NCBI GenBank assembly: GCA_027488855.1
Contig: JAIYAV010000233.1
Span: 34,375 to 98,374 of the forward strand
Source of the DNA: Saprospiraceae bacterium
GTDB taxonomy: Bacteria; Bacteroidota; Bacteroidia; Chitinophagales; Saprospiraceae
Reading direction: 5' to 3'
Length of the DNA stretch: 64,000 nucleotides
Shown in pieces: positions 8,009 to 16,170 of this stretch (within the stretch, counting starts at the first letter, position 1; every line of letters begins with the position of its first letter). The position numbers and the translations under genes were made by a program. The notes beneath the pieces were generated by a model that saw only the letters and a program-made list of their open reading frames with translations, was not told the origin of the DNA and did no database searches.

Positions 8009-10429
8009 TCAATTCCCCACCCGCTCCATCTCATCACTCGCCGCACCACCATTCCGCCGCGCCGATTTCAGTGGCTTCCCAAAGCGATACGAAAAAGCCA
8101 GGTTGACCACCCGCGTATCCCAGTGAATGATAAAATACTCCTCCGCGTCCGGGAAATCGGTCAACCCTTCCATGATCCGGGTATGCAAAAGATCCCTGAC
8201 GCTGAGTTTGAGTGTCCCCTGTTTTTTTAGTACTGGTCGGGCTATCCCCAGGGCCAATTGCCCAGAATCGTAAACGAGTTCCTGAATGTCGTTGCGCGAG
8301 CGGGTGGTGTAGCTGCCCGAAATTTCGCCACTGTACACCTTACCCAATTGAAACTGGTTGTTGATGCTAAAATTCATCTGGGCGATGGATGAGCGATAGT
8401 CATTGCCCTGAAAACCGTTGAACGTTTTTTGGTTAAAAATCGCCTGACCGTTGAAAGACCACCATTTGGTTGGGGAAAAATTGGCGGCGACGGACAGGCC
8501 CAGGTTGTACATTTTACCCACATTGCCCCGCGTATAAATCAGGATGTCTTCGCCTTCCGACAAGAAGAGCTGTGAAAAATAATTCCTGATGATGCCATAC
8601 GATACCGCCGTGCTGAGGAAGTCCTTGTACTGGTGGCTCAATTCCAGGTTCCAGGTGTATTGGGGTTGGAAAAAAGGATTGCCCCGTTCATAGGTGTACT
8701 TGTTGAGGATGTTGACAAAGGGATTGAGGTGTTGGAAGGCCGGGCGATCCAGGCGGCGGCCTGCCGTGAGGGTCAGCACATTGGAGGAGTCCAGTTGATA
8801 GGACAGGTAGCCAGAGGGAAAAAATCCGGCGTATTTGCGCGAAAAAGCCGAGTCGGGGCGCTCCACATTGCCTAACTGGTTCGCGTCGAAATTGGTGCGT
8901 TCGTAGCGCAAGCCGACCTGGAAGGACAAACGATCCAACTTTTGCTCATAACTGCTGTACAGGGCGTGGATGTTTTCTTGGTACAGGAAGCGATTGGTTT
9001 TGCCGTAATCCTGGTACCAGGCCGTGCCATTTCCAATCTCGTAATCGGCGGTATTGTCCGTGTCGATGTTGGAGTTTTTATATCCCACTTCCCACTTCCC
9101 GTTGTCGTTGATTTGCCAGCTGTAATCCACTTTTAAGGAGGCGATTTCCAGGAGGGAGGGCAAGTACCCACGTGCGCCTTCATTGTAGCCACCTGCGGCC
9201 AGCAGGGAATTGAGGAACAACTGACTGTTGTCGATGTCGTACTTGAGCCAGTCAAAATCTACGGACAACTGTTGGGTTTTGCTGAAATTGTGTTTGCCGT
9301 ATACGTTGAATCCCCCCGATTTGAACCAACCTGAACTGCTGCTTTTGGTGGCGATGCTGGAGTCGATTTGTCCGAGTGGAGTTTCCCAGGCCACCCGGGC
9401 ATTGCCAATGCCTTTGCGGCGGTTGGTGATGCCGGTCAGACCCAGACCCAGGGTTGTTTTGTCCGAAAGATAATAATCGAAGCCGGTTTTGAGGGTGTTG
9501 TTGAAACTTTGGTTGACCAGCAGCGTAGGTTGATCCAGGCGGGATTCCAATTGGTCGTTTTGGTTGAAGTATTCCCGCAGGGCATACAAACGCATGTAGT
9601 TCCGATTGTAATTGCTGCTGTAAGTCAGGTAGCTATTGAAGCGTCCGTTGCGGTAGTTGAAGGCCAGGCTGTTGTTGCTTTTGGGGTAATAACCTTGGCC
9701 GTAAGCCGTGGTCAGGTTGCCGTTGAAGCCCTTTTGTTTGTTCTTTTTGGTCTTGATGTTGATGATGCCCGCGTTGCCACTGGCGTCGTATTTGGCGGAG
9801 GGGTTGGTGATCAGTTCGATTTGATCGACCTGGGTGGAACTCATGCCACTCAGGAGATTGGTCAATTCCGCCCCGCTCAGGTAAGTGGGTTTATCGTCGA
9901 TGAGCACCAATACGCCTGTTTTGCCCATCAGGCTGAGACCGCCGTTGCGGTCAACCATCACTCCGGGTGATTTTTCTAGTACTTCGAGTACGGTGGTTCC
10001 GGCGTTGGTCACTGAAGCGTCTACATTGACGATGGTTTTGCCTTGCACTCTTTGGATGAGGGCTTTGCGAGCGGATACGGTGACGCCCTCCAAGGTTTTG
10101 CTGTCGGGTTGTAGGTTGAGACTGAGTTTTTGGGCCGCCAGGGTTTCGGGCTTGAGCTCGGTAATGAGTTCGGTGTACCCAACGTAGCGGATTTTGAGGG
10201 TATATGAGGTATTGGTTTTGAGCACAAAATTGATCAGGCCACGTTCGTCACTCACCGCCATTTGTAGTGGGGTAGGGGAGTTGTTGTTGAGCAATTCCAC
10301 AGTGGCTCCTATCAAGGGCGCTTGGGTTTCATCCAGTAGCTTCAATTCAATGGGAAGATCGGTGCTCACTTGGGCCCAAGCAGCGGCTACTAAAAGACTC
10401 AACAAAATGGCAATTCCGTACCCGCGCAT
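8009..10429 (-). CDS. TonB-dependent-receptor-like outer membrane beta-barrel protein with carboxypeptidase-like N-domain
   Basis: 806 aa from ATG 10429. The ORF reaches 10492, but the signal peptide starts at 'MRGYGIAILLSLLVAAAWAQ'. Residues ~25-110 form a CarboxypepD_reg-like domain ('ETQAPLIGATVELL', 'RYVGYTELI'). Residues ~115-230 resemble a plug ('VLEKSPGVMVDRNGGLSLMG', 'DQIELITNPSAKYDASGNAG'). The rest is a 22-strand-type barrel of the OMP_b-brl_3 class. No TonB box is evident. It probably transports or binds an unknown ligand at the outer membrane. It stands alone on its strand between convergent and divergent neighbours. Confidence 0.88.
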   Translation of the reverse strand: MRGYGIAILLSLLVAAAWAQVSTDLPIELKLLDETQAPLIGATVELLNNNSPTPLQMAVSDERGLINFVLKTNTSYTLKIRYVGYTELITELKPETLAAQKLSLNLQPDSKTLEGVTVSARKALIQRVQGKTIVNVDASVTNAGTTVLEVLEKSPGVMVDRNGGLSLMGKTGVLVLIDDKPTYLSGAELTNLLSGMSSTQVDQIELITNPSAKYDASGNAGIINIKTKKNKQKGFNGNLTTAYGQGYYPKSNNSLAFNYRNGRFNSYLTYSSNYNRNYMRLYALREYFNQNDQLESRLDQPTLLVNQSFNNTLKTGFDYYLSDKTTLGLGLTGITNRRKGIGNARVAWETPLGQIDSSIATKSSSSGWFKSGGFNVYGKHNFSKTQQLSVDFDWLKYDIDNSQLFLNSLLAAGGYNEGARGYLPSLLEIASLKVDYSWQINDNGKWEVGYKNSNIDTDNTADYEIGNGTAWYQDYGKTNRFLYQENIHALYSSYEQKLDRLSFQVGLRYERTNFDANQLGNVERPDSAFSRKYAGFFPSGYLSYQLDSSNVLTLTAGRRLDRPAFQHLNPFVNILNKYTYERGNPFFQPQYTWNLELSHQYKDFLSTAVSYGIIRNYFSQLFLSEGEDILIYTRGNVGKMYNLGLSVAANFSPTKWWSFNGQAIFNQKTFNGFQGNDYRSSIAQMNFSINNQFQLGKVYSGEISGSYTTRSRNDIQELVYDSGQLALGIARPVLKKQGTLKLSVRDLLHTRIMEGLTDFPDAEEYFIIHWDTRVVNLAFSYRFGKPLKSARRNGGAASDEMERVGN

Positions 10430-10658
10430 GTGTTTAGATTTTCGTGAGTGTTTATGCAACTTCTGAGGTGAAATTAAGAAACTTAAAAGCACAAAAGCTA
10501 ATTTAAGTTTTTGTCGAAATCTTTATTTCAGTGTGTAAGGAGTATCCAAACGGATTTTTGTAAAATACCTACGAATTCTCGAACAGTGCGCACGAATACC
10601 AGCTCCCTAAATCTTATTAGGCTCAATACCTGGATATTTGAATCATAAATCAAACAGT

Positions 10659-12281
10659 ATGAAAAGGCATCGAAACTTAAAATTGTCATTGGAGCTAATC
10701 CTCGTTTTTCTTTTATTGCATTCCACTGCAATACCGGGGCATACCGGTACCCCTTCTGTGGATTCTACCCGGCAGCAAAGCATCCAGCTTTTTAAACCTT
10801 ACTTAAGTAGTTTGGGCTGGATCAAGGATTTGGTCAAAACGGCGCCGGAGTCTACACGTGCACGGAATCTCTCAGGCCTGGCCCAATTGGATACCTCTTG
10901 GCTGGATCAAGCTAAATTTTCCAATAAAATTCCCACTGAATGGTGCGGCTTCTGGGACGATATCATCGGCCATACCATCGATCTTTTTCCGTACAATGTG
11001 TTTAGAAAAAGAGACCTGCTTCGGGTTAAGGCCACCGCCGTGCATCAGGACAAAATTTTGATTGCCCTGAAAAATTTATTCGAAACCGAAGTGATAATGT
11101 TTCAAAAACTTCCCGGCATTAATGGTCCCCGATTCCAACTCATTGAACTCACGACTGAGCCTTACCAGGATCCTGAATTTGATTACCTCGAGCAACGCAA
11201 AAGCTCCATCCCTCAAATTATTCCTCAACACTTGTATGGCCATTATACGAAAAATGTTAGCTGGTTGAGTTTTAAGAGGCAAAAACCCACAATCACAGAA
11301 GATAAAATCTTTGCACTCAATCGTACCTGGATCATCAAATCGAAAGGAGCTATATTTCACGAGAGCCGTCGGGCTTACCGACTCTATGCATGGGATGAAA
11401 AGACCAACATGCCAGGATATTTTTTGCTGGAAAAATATGGGATATACACTGATACCTGGAATTTGTCGCTTACTGTCGAACCCAGCAATATTGCAGGGGC
11501 AACCAGTCTTTTTTGGCTGGGCGCCAAATACGGTAGTTCCTTCTTGATTAGTAAAAGCCTGTTCCCTTTACTTTTACTGGCATTCATTTCGGTATTCATT
11601 TATTGGATGTATCGCCGCCGACTTGAGGTAATGAAGCGTGAACGCTCGCGTACCGAATTAGCCCTCAATGGACTGCGCGCTCAACTCAATCCCCACTTCC
11701 TGTTCAACTCCCTGGCTTCTATCCAGGACCTCGTCAATGAGGACAACAAACCAGCGGCCAATCGCTACTTCGACGAAATTGCCCGCTTGCTTCGCTACGT
11801 GGTGGATAGCTCCAAATATGCTTACATGCCCTTGGCCCAGGAGCTTGAAGCTTTGGAAAAATACTGCTCACTTGAGGCCTTGCGCACTCCCTTTGAATAC
11901 AGCTTTGAACTGGAGCCTGGCATCGACCAAAACAACACCGAAATCCCCACCATGCTGCTCCAACCCTTTGTGGAAAATGCCATCTTGCATGGCCTGCGCC
12001 CTGGTACGGACCCCAAAGAGCTTAAGATCAGCATTTGGGCCGAGAGTGGCAACCGGATAGGTATTTCCATCCAGGACAATGGCATCGGCATCGAGGAGGC
12101 ACAGCACCGGGGGCGAAAACTCCAGGATATCCGCGACCACCAAGGCTTGGCCACCACCCAACAGCGTATCCAGCTGCTCAATGAGGGTAAAAAAGAAAAA
12201 ATCACCCTCCAAATTGCCGATCGAAGTCACCTCAAACCCGGCCAAACCGGCACCCTGGTCCGGCTATCAATTCCCATTTAA
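10659..12281 (+). CDS. LytS-type sensor histidine kinase (His_kinase/HATPase_c)
   Basis: 540 aa from ATG 10659 (MKRHRNLKLSLELILVFLLL); the ORF track starts 21 bp earlier. A signal-anchor helix is followed by a ~270-residue extracytoplasmic sensor region with no recognised domain, then a membrane helix ('SLFPLLLLAFISVFIYWMY'). The cytoplasmic part has the phospho-acceptor motif 'LNPHFLFNSLASIQDLV' and an ATPase domain with 'MLLQPFVENAILHGLRPG' (N box) and 'IQDNGIGI' (G box). This is the LytS/YehU class, which signals through LytTR regulators. A paralogue follows 57 bp downstream, and a LytTR regulator lies beyond it. Confidence 0.9.
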   Translation: MKRHRNLKLSLELILVFLLLHSTAIPGHTGTPSVDSTRQQSIQLFKPYLSSLGWIKDLVKTAPESTRARNLSGLAQLDTSWLDQAKFSNKIPTEWCGFWDDIIGHTIDLFPYNVFRKRDLLRVKATAVHQDKILIALKNLFETEVIMFQKLPGINGPRFQLIELTTEPYQDPEFDYLEQRKSSIPQIIPQHLYGHYTKNVSWLSFKRQKPTITEDKIFALNRTWIIKSKGAIFHESRRAYRLYAWDEKTNMPGYFLLEKYGIYTDTWNLSLTVEPSNIAGATSLFWLGAKYGSSFLISKSLFPLLLLAFISVFIYWMYRRRLEVMKRERSRTELALNGLRAQLNPHFLFNSLASIQDLVNEDNKPAANRYFDEIARLLRYVVDSSKYAYMPLAQELEALEKYCSLEALRTPFEYSFELEPGIDQNNTEIPTMLLQPFVENAILHGLRPGTDPKELKISIWAESGNRIGISIQDNGIGIEEAQHRGRKLQDIRDHQGLATTQQRIQLLNEGKKEKITLQIADRSHLKPGQTGTLVRLSIPI

Positions 12282-12338
12282 ACTGCCTGCTTTTTTTCCC
12301 ATTTCCTCAATTTTATGCTCGACTTAAATACGTCATCA

Positions 12339-13973
12339 ATGAACACTTTTCAAAAGCAATTTCAACTTGGTTTACTCGCATTGTTTGTGCTTTGCATGAT
12401 GCTTTCCAACAATGTTGCGGCAAAAACCAACCTCGATTCACTGCGCAAGGCTTCGATCCAATCTATTCTGCCTTACCTCGAGCAAATCGAACCTTTGCGC
12501 GAAGCAGTTCGCAAAGACAGTATGACTTTTATCGGCATGCGGTTTATGCTGCGAATGAACAAAAACTGGTTGCAAAACGCCCAGTTCGCTACCTCAGTTG
12601 CGCCAGAATGGCGAGGCTTCCGCAAAGACGCTACACAAAAGGATCCGCTGGATCTTTTTGCGGATTATGCCCTCTTTGATGGTAAACTCGGCAAAGTGAC
12701 TTCCTTTTTTCATCAGGGTGATGTAGCTGTGGTGCTGCTGAATATCCCTGGCAGTTTTACCATGATTATTCTCAATCGTGGTTCTGAGCAGTTTAACCCA
12801 GATGGCGCCAGTGTCAATATGTCTATGTATGCTTTGCGGGAGGATCGTCCAATCGAGGTGAAGAAGCCCAAGTCTTTCTACCAGCCTACGCAACAAAAAA
12901 TGCCTAAAGAGGCTCATGGTGAATACGTCCCTGCTGAATACAATTCGCTTAAGGAAATTCTGCGCAATCCTCCTGCGCTCATCGTGAAAGACAGTACCAT
13001 CAAGGCCCTGGGCCGCAAATGGAAAATCCACACCGCTGGAATCATTGACGCCCCTGATGGGGAAAACCAAAAGGTTTACCGCGCCATGGCCTTTGACCAA
13101 TCCGGCAAGGCCGGGTATTTTACCATTGAACTGGGTTCTCTGGTTCAGATCAATCTGTTGTTGGAACAAAGTGATAAACTTGGACGTAATGCGTACCAGT
13201 TCAAGGTCAAACTCAAATCCAAGATGTTGAACCAGGAATACTTGTTCCTGTTCTTTAAAGGCCTTTTCGTATTACTGCTCGGTTTTAGTGGTTTTTCTTT
13301 TTTCCAAAACCGCAAGCTCAGCTTGCAGCGCGATCGTGCGAGCTTGGCCCTCACTGGTCTGCGCTCTCGGCTTAATCCACATTTTTTGTTCAACACCTTG
13401 GGCTCCATCCAAGACCTGATCCACGAAAAACAGTTTGACGCAGTCAATCGCTATTTTTCCGAGATGGCACAACTCATGCGTTATGTAGTGGATAGTGCCG
13501 CCCATGAGTTTTTGTTGCTTAAAGATGAACTTGAGGCCCTGCGCAAGTATTGCTGCCTGGAGGCTTTGCGCAGCCCTTTTGATTTTTCCATTCAAGTAGA
13601 TCCGCTGGTAGACCTGGAAAACGTCGAAATCCCCACGATGCTCTTGCAGCCTTTTGTCGAAAATGCGATCTTGCACGGCCTTCGCCCCAGCCATGGTCCC
13701 AAAAACTTAAGCGTAAAGGTGGAACAGCGATCACCTGAATTGCTCTACATTGCCATCGAAGATTCGGGCATCGGTATTGATGAAGCCCAACGCCGCCAAC
13801 AAAACCGCGACCCCGACCCCAATCGTGGCCACCAGGGCATGGCCATGACCAACCAACGCATCGACTGGCTGAATGTGGGCAAATCGAATAAAATTGCGCT
13901 CCACATCCAGGATCGCAATCAGATTTCGCCCAGCCATACCGGCACCCTCGTTCAGCTATCGATCCCCCTGTAG
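12339..13973 (+). CDS. LytS-type sensor histidine kinase, paralogue of the upstream gene
   Basis: 544 aa from ATG 12339 (MNTFQKQFQLGLLALFVLCM). It has the same layout as the gene before it: signal-anchor helix, ~280-residue extracytoplasmic region, one membrane helix ('LFLFFKGLFVLLLGFSGFSF'), histidine motif 'LNPHFLFNTLGSIQDLI', N box 'MLLQPFVENAILHGLRPS' and G box 'IEDSGIGI'. Kinase halves are clearly similar between the two; sensor halves align only loosely, with shared starts such as 'DSLRKASIQSILPYL' versus 'DSTRQQSIQLFKPYL'. A tandem duplication with sensor divergence is the simplest reading. Possible heterodimers would be an inference. Confidence 0.9.
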   Translation: MNTFQKQFQLGLLALFVLCMMLSNNVAAKTNLDSLRKASIQSILPYLEQIEPLREAVRKDSMTFIGMRFMLRMNKNWLQNAQFATSVAPEWRGFRKDATQKDPLDLFADYALFDGKLGKVTSFFHQGDVAVVLLNIPGSFTMIILNRGSEQFNPDGASVNMSMYALREDRPIEVKKPKSFYQPTQQKMPKEAHGEYVPAEYNSLKEILRNPPALIVKDSTIKALGRKWKIHTAGIIDAPDGENQKVYRAMAFDQSGKAGYFTIELGSLVQINLLLEQSDKLGRNAYQFKVKLKSKMLNQEYLFLFFKGLFVLLLGFSGFSFFQNRKLSLQRDRASLALTGLRSRLNPHFLFNTLGSIQDLIHEKQFDAVNRYFSEMAQLMRYVVDSAAHEFLLLKDELEALRKYCCLEALRSPFDFSIQVDPLVDLENVEIPTMLLQPFVENAILHGLRPSHGPKNLSVKVEQRSPELLYIAIEDSGIGIDEAQRRQQNRDPDPNRGHQGMAMTNQRIDWLNVGKSNKIALHIQDRNQISPSHTGTLVQLSIPL

Positions 13974-13999
13974 CGGCAATCCTATGTGGTTGCCCTCCC

Positions 14000-14113
14000 G
14001 CCAACCCACGGTTTAACCCACGATTTAAATCGTGGGTTAAACCGTGGGAGGCTACCATATATACCCACCCCATGACTTTAGTCGTGGGAAAACCATGGCT
14101 TTAGTCGTGGGAA
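14000..14113. repeat. REP-like palindromic repeat unit, copy 1
   Basis: A perfect 44-nt palindrome at 14005-14048 (arm cccacggtttaacccacgat plus tt) is followed by 'gaggctaccatatataccca', then two tandem copies of a 'ttagtcgtgggaaaa' unit. The same arrangement (ccaacccacgg, palindrome, gaggcYaccataYat, cccaccccaYga, tcgtgggaa) recurs at 38.37-38.52 kb. It lies between the second kinase and the LytTR regulator and could form a hairpin lowering read-through. Confidence 0.75.
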
Positions 14114-14125
14114 AAAAAACAAACA

Positions 14126-14866
14126 ATGATCCGAGCCATTCACATCGACGACGAACCCCACAACCACCGCAGCCTCGCCCGCATCCTGGCCGAAACCTGT
14201 CCGCAGGTCCAAATCCTCGGCCAAGCCGTGAACGCCGCCGAAGGCCGCACCCTCTACCTCCAAACCCAGCCCGACCTGGTTTTTCTCGATATTGAGATGC
14301 CAGACCAAAGCGGCTTCCAGTTTCTGGAGTCCATCACCCCAGTGCGTGCCGAAGTCATCTTCGTCACTGCCTACGACCAATACGCCCTGCGCGCCATTAA
14401 GTTCGCTGCTCTCGACTACCTACTAAAACCCATCAACGCTACTGAGGTGCAAGCCGCCGTGGCCAAGGTGCAGGAAAAACTCCTGGCTCGCTGGGGCAAC
14501 CTACAGCTACAGCAACTCCTCGAAAACCTGCGCAACCCACAGCAGCAACCCAAAATTGCGCTGCCTTCAGCCGAGCGTGTCGACTTCGTAGAACCCGATC
14601 AGATTCTCCGTTGCCAATCCGAAAACGCCTACACCTATGTGTACCTGAGCGATGGCACCAAAATCCTGATTACCAAATCCCTGCGCGACTTTGAGAATCT
14701 ACTAACGGATCATGGTTTTCTGCGCACCCACCAGTCGCACCTGGTCAACCGCAAGTACGTCCGCTCCCTCCTCAAAAGAGACGGCGATAGCCTCTTGCTA
14801 ACGGATGGAACCATCATTCCCATTTCTACTCGCCAAAAATCCGAAGTACTGGCGGGATTTAAGTGA
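14126..14866 (+). CDS. LytTR-family response regulator
   Basis: 246 aa. The receiver domain (residues 1-~120) has the acidic pocket 'IHIDDE', the phospho-acceptor Asp in 'PDLVFLDIEMPDQSG' (near residue 54), Thr/Ser in 'IFVTAYD' and Lys in 'YLLKPI'. The C-terminal ~100 residues are a LytTR DNA-binding domain ('RVDFVEPDQILRCQSENAYT', 'RTHQSHLVNRKYV'). It is the natural partner of the two LytS kinases upstream. The gap to the second kinase (152 bp) holds the REP-like hairpins, so expression may be partly uncoupled. Confidence 0.93.
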   Translation: MIRAIHIDDEPHNHRSLARILAETCPQVQILGQAVNAAEGRTLYLQTQPDLVFLDIEMPDQSGFQFLESITPVRAEVIFVTAYDQYALRAIKFAALDYLLKPINATEVQAAVAKVQEKLLARWGNLQLQQLLENLRNPQQQPKIALPSAERVDFVEPDQILRCQSENAYTYVYLSDGTKILITKSLRDFENLLTDHGFLRTHQSHLVNRKYVRSLLKRDGDSLLLTDGTIIPISTRQKSEVLAGFK

Positions 14867-14996
14867 GCGCAAATGAATTTGTTCATCGATCAGCTCCCAG
14901 ATTGCCTTTTTTGATCCGTTCCAACCATTAACACAAAGTGTGTGGTGGTCGGGGTGATTTGGGTTCACCTTAGAAACTATGCGCCTGCGGCGCTGA

Positions 14997-16004
14997 TTAG
15001 TTGCTGATCAATTTTCCGATCCGCCCACCGCCGCCAGCAAAATAAATCGCGCTTCCATTTTTGGCTTTGCGGCAAACGTGGAAACTTTCTTTGCTGATCC
15101 AAGACCAGTTCTTGCCCTCATCAGTTGTGAAATCTACGCCATTTAAGCCGCAGGCGATCCAGTTTTTTTGCCCCAAATACTCCACGCAACTGCGGTAGCC
15201 GTGTGGGCCGTTTTTGGGCGCAGTAAAGGTTTTGCCCCCGTTTAGGGAAATGAAGCAATTGAGCGTCGTCGAATCCTTGGTCATAAAATCTCCACCGACT
15301 ACAATGAGCGTTTTTTTGCCTTTGAGCGCGATGGAGTTGGAACCCGTGGTTTCTTTTCCCTGGATCAAGGGGAGATTGATTTTTTTACCCGACAAAAACA
15401 GGTTGGCTTGTTTTCCCCCGCTAGCCAAAGCATATTGTCCTGGACTGTACAATCGAATATTGGTGCCACTGCTGGCAAAAAAAGCTTCCCCCGTGGCTAC
15501 TGCTGGTCGCTCATTCAGGGGGACTTCTTGCCAGCTATTGCCGCCATCGGCAGTTCTGGCCATAAATACCCGGCCTTGGAGCGGGTCACCGATGACGATG
15601 CCGTGTTGTGCATCCACAAAATCCATGGCGTCGAGAAACATGGAAGTATCGCGGTTTTCGTAAACTTTGGTCCAGCTTTGGCCCGCGTCAGTGGTTTTGA
15701 GGATGTAGGCTGGTAAAGCAATGCCCATGATGACGGCGGTTTGGGCATCAAAAGCTTCAATATCGCGGAAGTCGGTTTTTTCGTACCCTTTGACGCTCAG
15801 CCATTGCCAGCTTTGGCCCCCATCAATGGAGCGGCCTACGGTACCCGAGCTACCACTTACCCAAAGCGTTTGGTCGTCGACTACACTTAAGCCTCGGAAA
15901 GAACTTTTGGTGCCGGCACTGAGTACTTGCACACTTTGCGCAGCGCTGAAGATGGAAAGGATACAGCCAAGGAGCAGCAGATAATGTTTGGTTTTGACAT
16001 ACAT
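14997..16004 (-). CDS. YCF48/BNR-repeat secreted beta-propeller protein
   Basis: 335 aa from ATG 16004 (MYVKTKHYLLLLGCILSIFS), which begins a proper signal peptide; the ORF track start at 16082 lies upstream of it. The body contains repeated 'DGGQSW', 'DAGQSWTKVY', 'DGGNSWQEV' and 'DEGKNWSWIS' motifs, the Asp-box (BNR) signature of a six- or seven-bladed propeller as in YCF48/HCF136-like and oxidoreductase-like proteins. Its function is not known; the protein is probably periplasmic or surface exposed. It is flanked by a convergent LytTR gene and lies downstream of a CRTAC1 gene on the same strand. Confidence 0.82.
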   Translation of the reverse strand: MYVKTKHYLLLLGCILSIFSAAQSVQVLSAGTKSSFRGLSVVDDQTLWVSGSSGTVGRSIDGGQSWQWLSVKGYEKTDFRDIEAFDAQTAVIMGIALPAYILKTTDAGQSWTKVYENRDTSMFLDAMDFVDAQHGIVIGDPLQGRVFMARTADGGNSWQEVPLNERPAVATGEAFFASSGTNIRLYSPGQYALASGGKQANLFLSGKKINLPLIQGKETTGSNSIALKGKKTLIVVGGDFMTKDSTTLNCFISLNGGKTFTAPKNGPHGYRSCVEYLGQKNWIACGLNGVDFTTDEGKNWSWISKESFHVCRKAKNGSAIYFAGGGGRIGKLISN

Positions 16005-16170
16005 GGTTAACGCAATTGAATGCTGCTCGTATCGGTGGTGATCGGCAGCAATATTAGGACAATATTTTTGGATAAAATTCACCCTTTTGGGGGTAAAAAG
16101 GATATATGCAGAGAGAGGTTTTTCACCACCTACGAAACCTAAGACACTTAAGAAGCACCCTAGGGTAAAT

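Noticed and set aside
9368-9970. 200-aa plus-strand ORF
   Set aside because: Val/Ala-rich antisense shadow of the TonB-dependent-type barrel gene.
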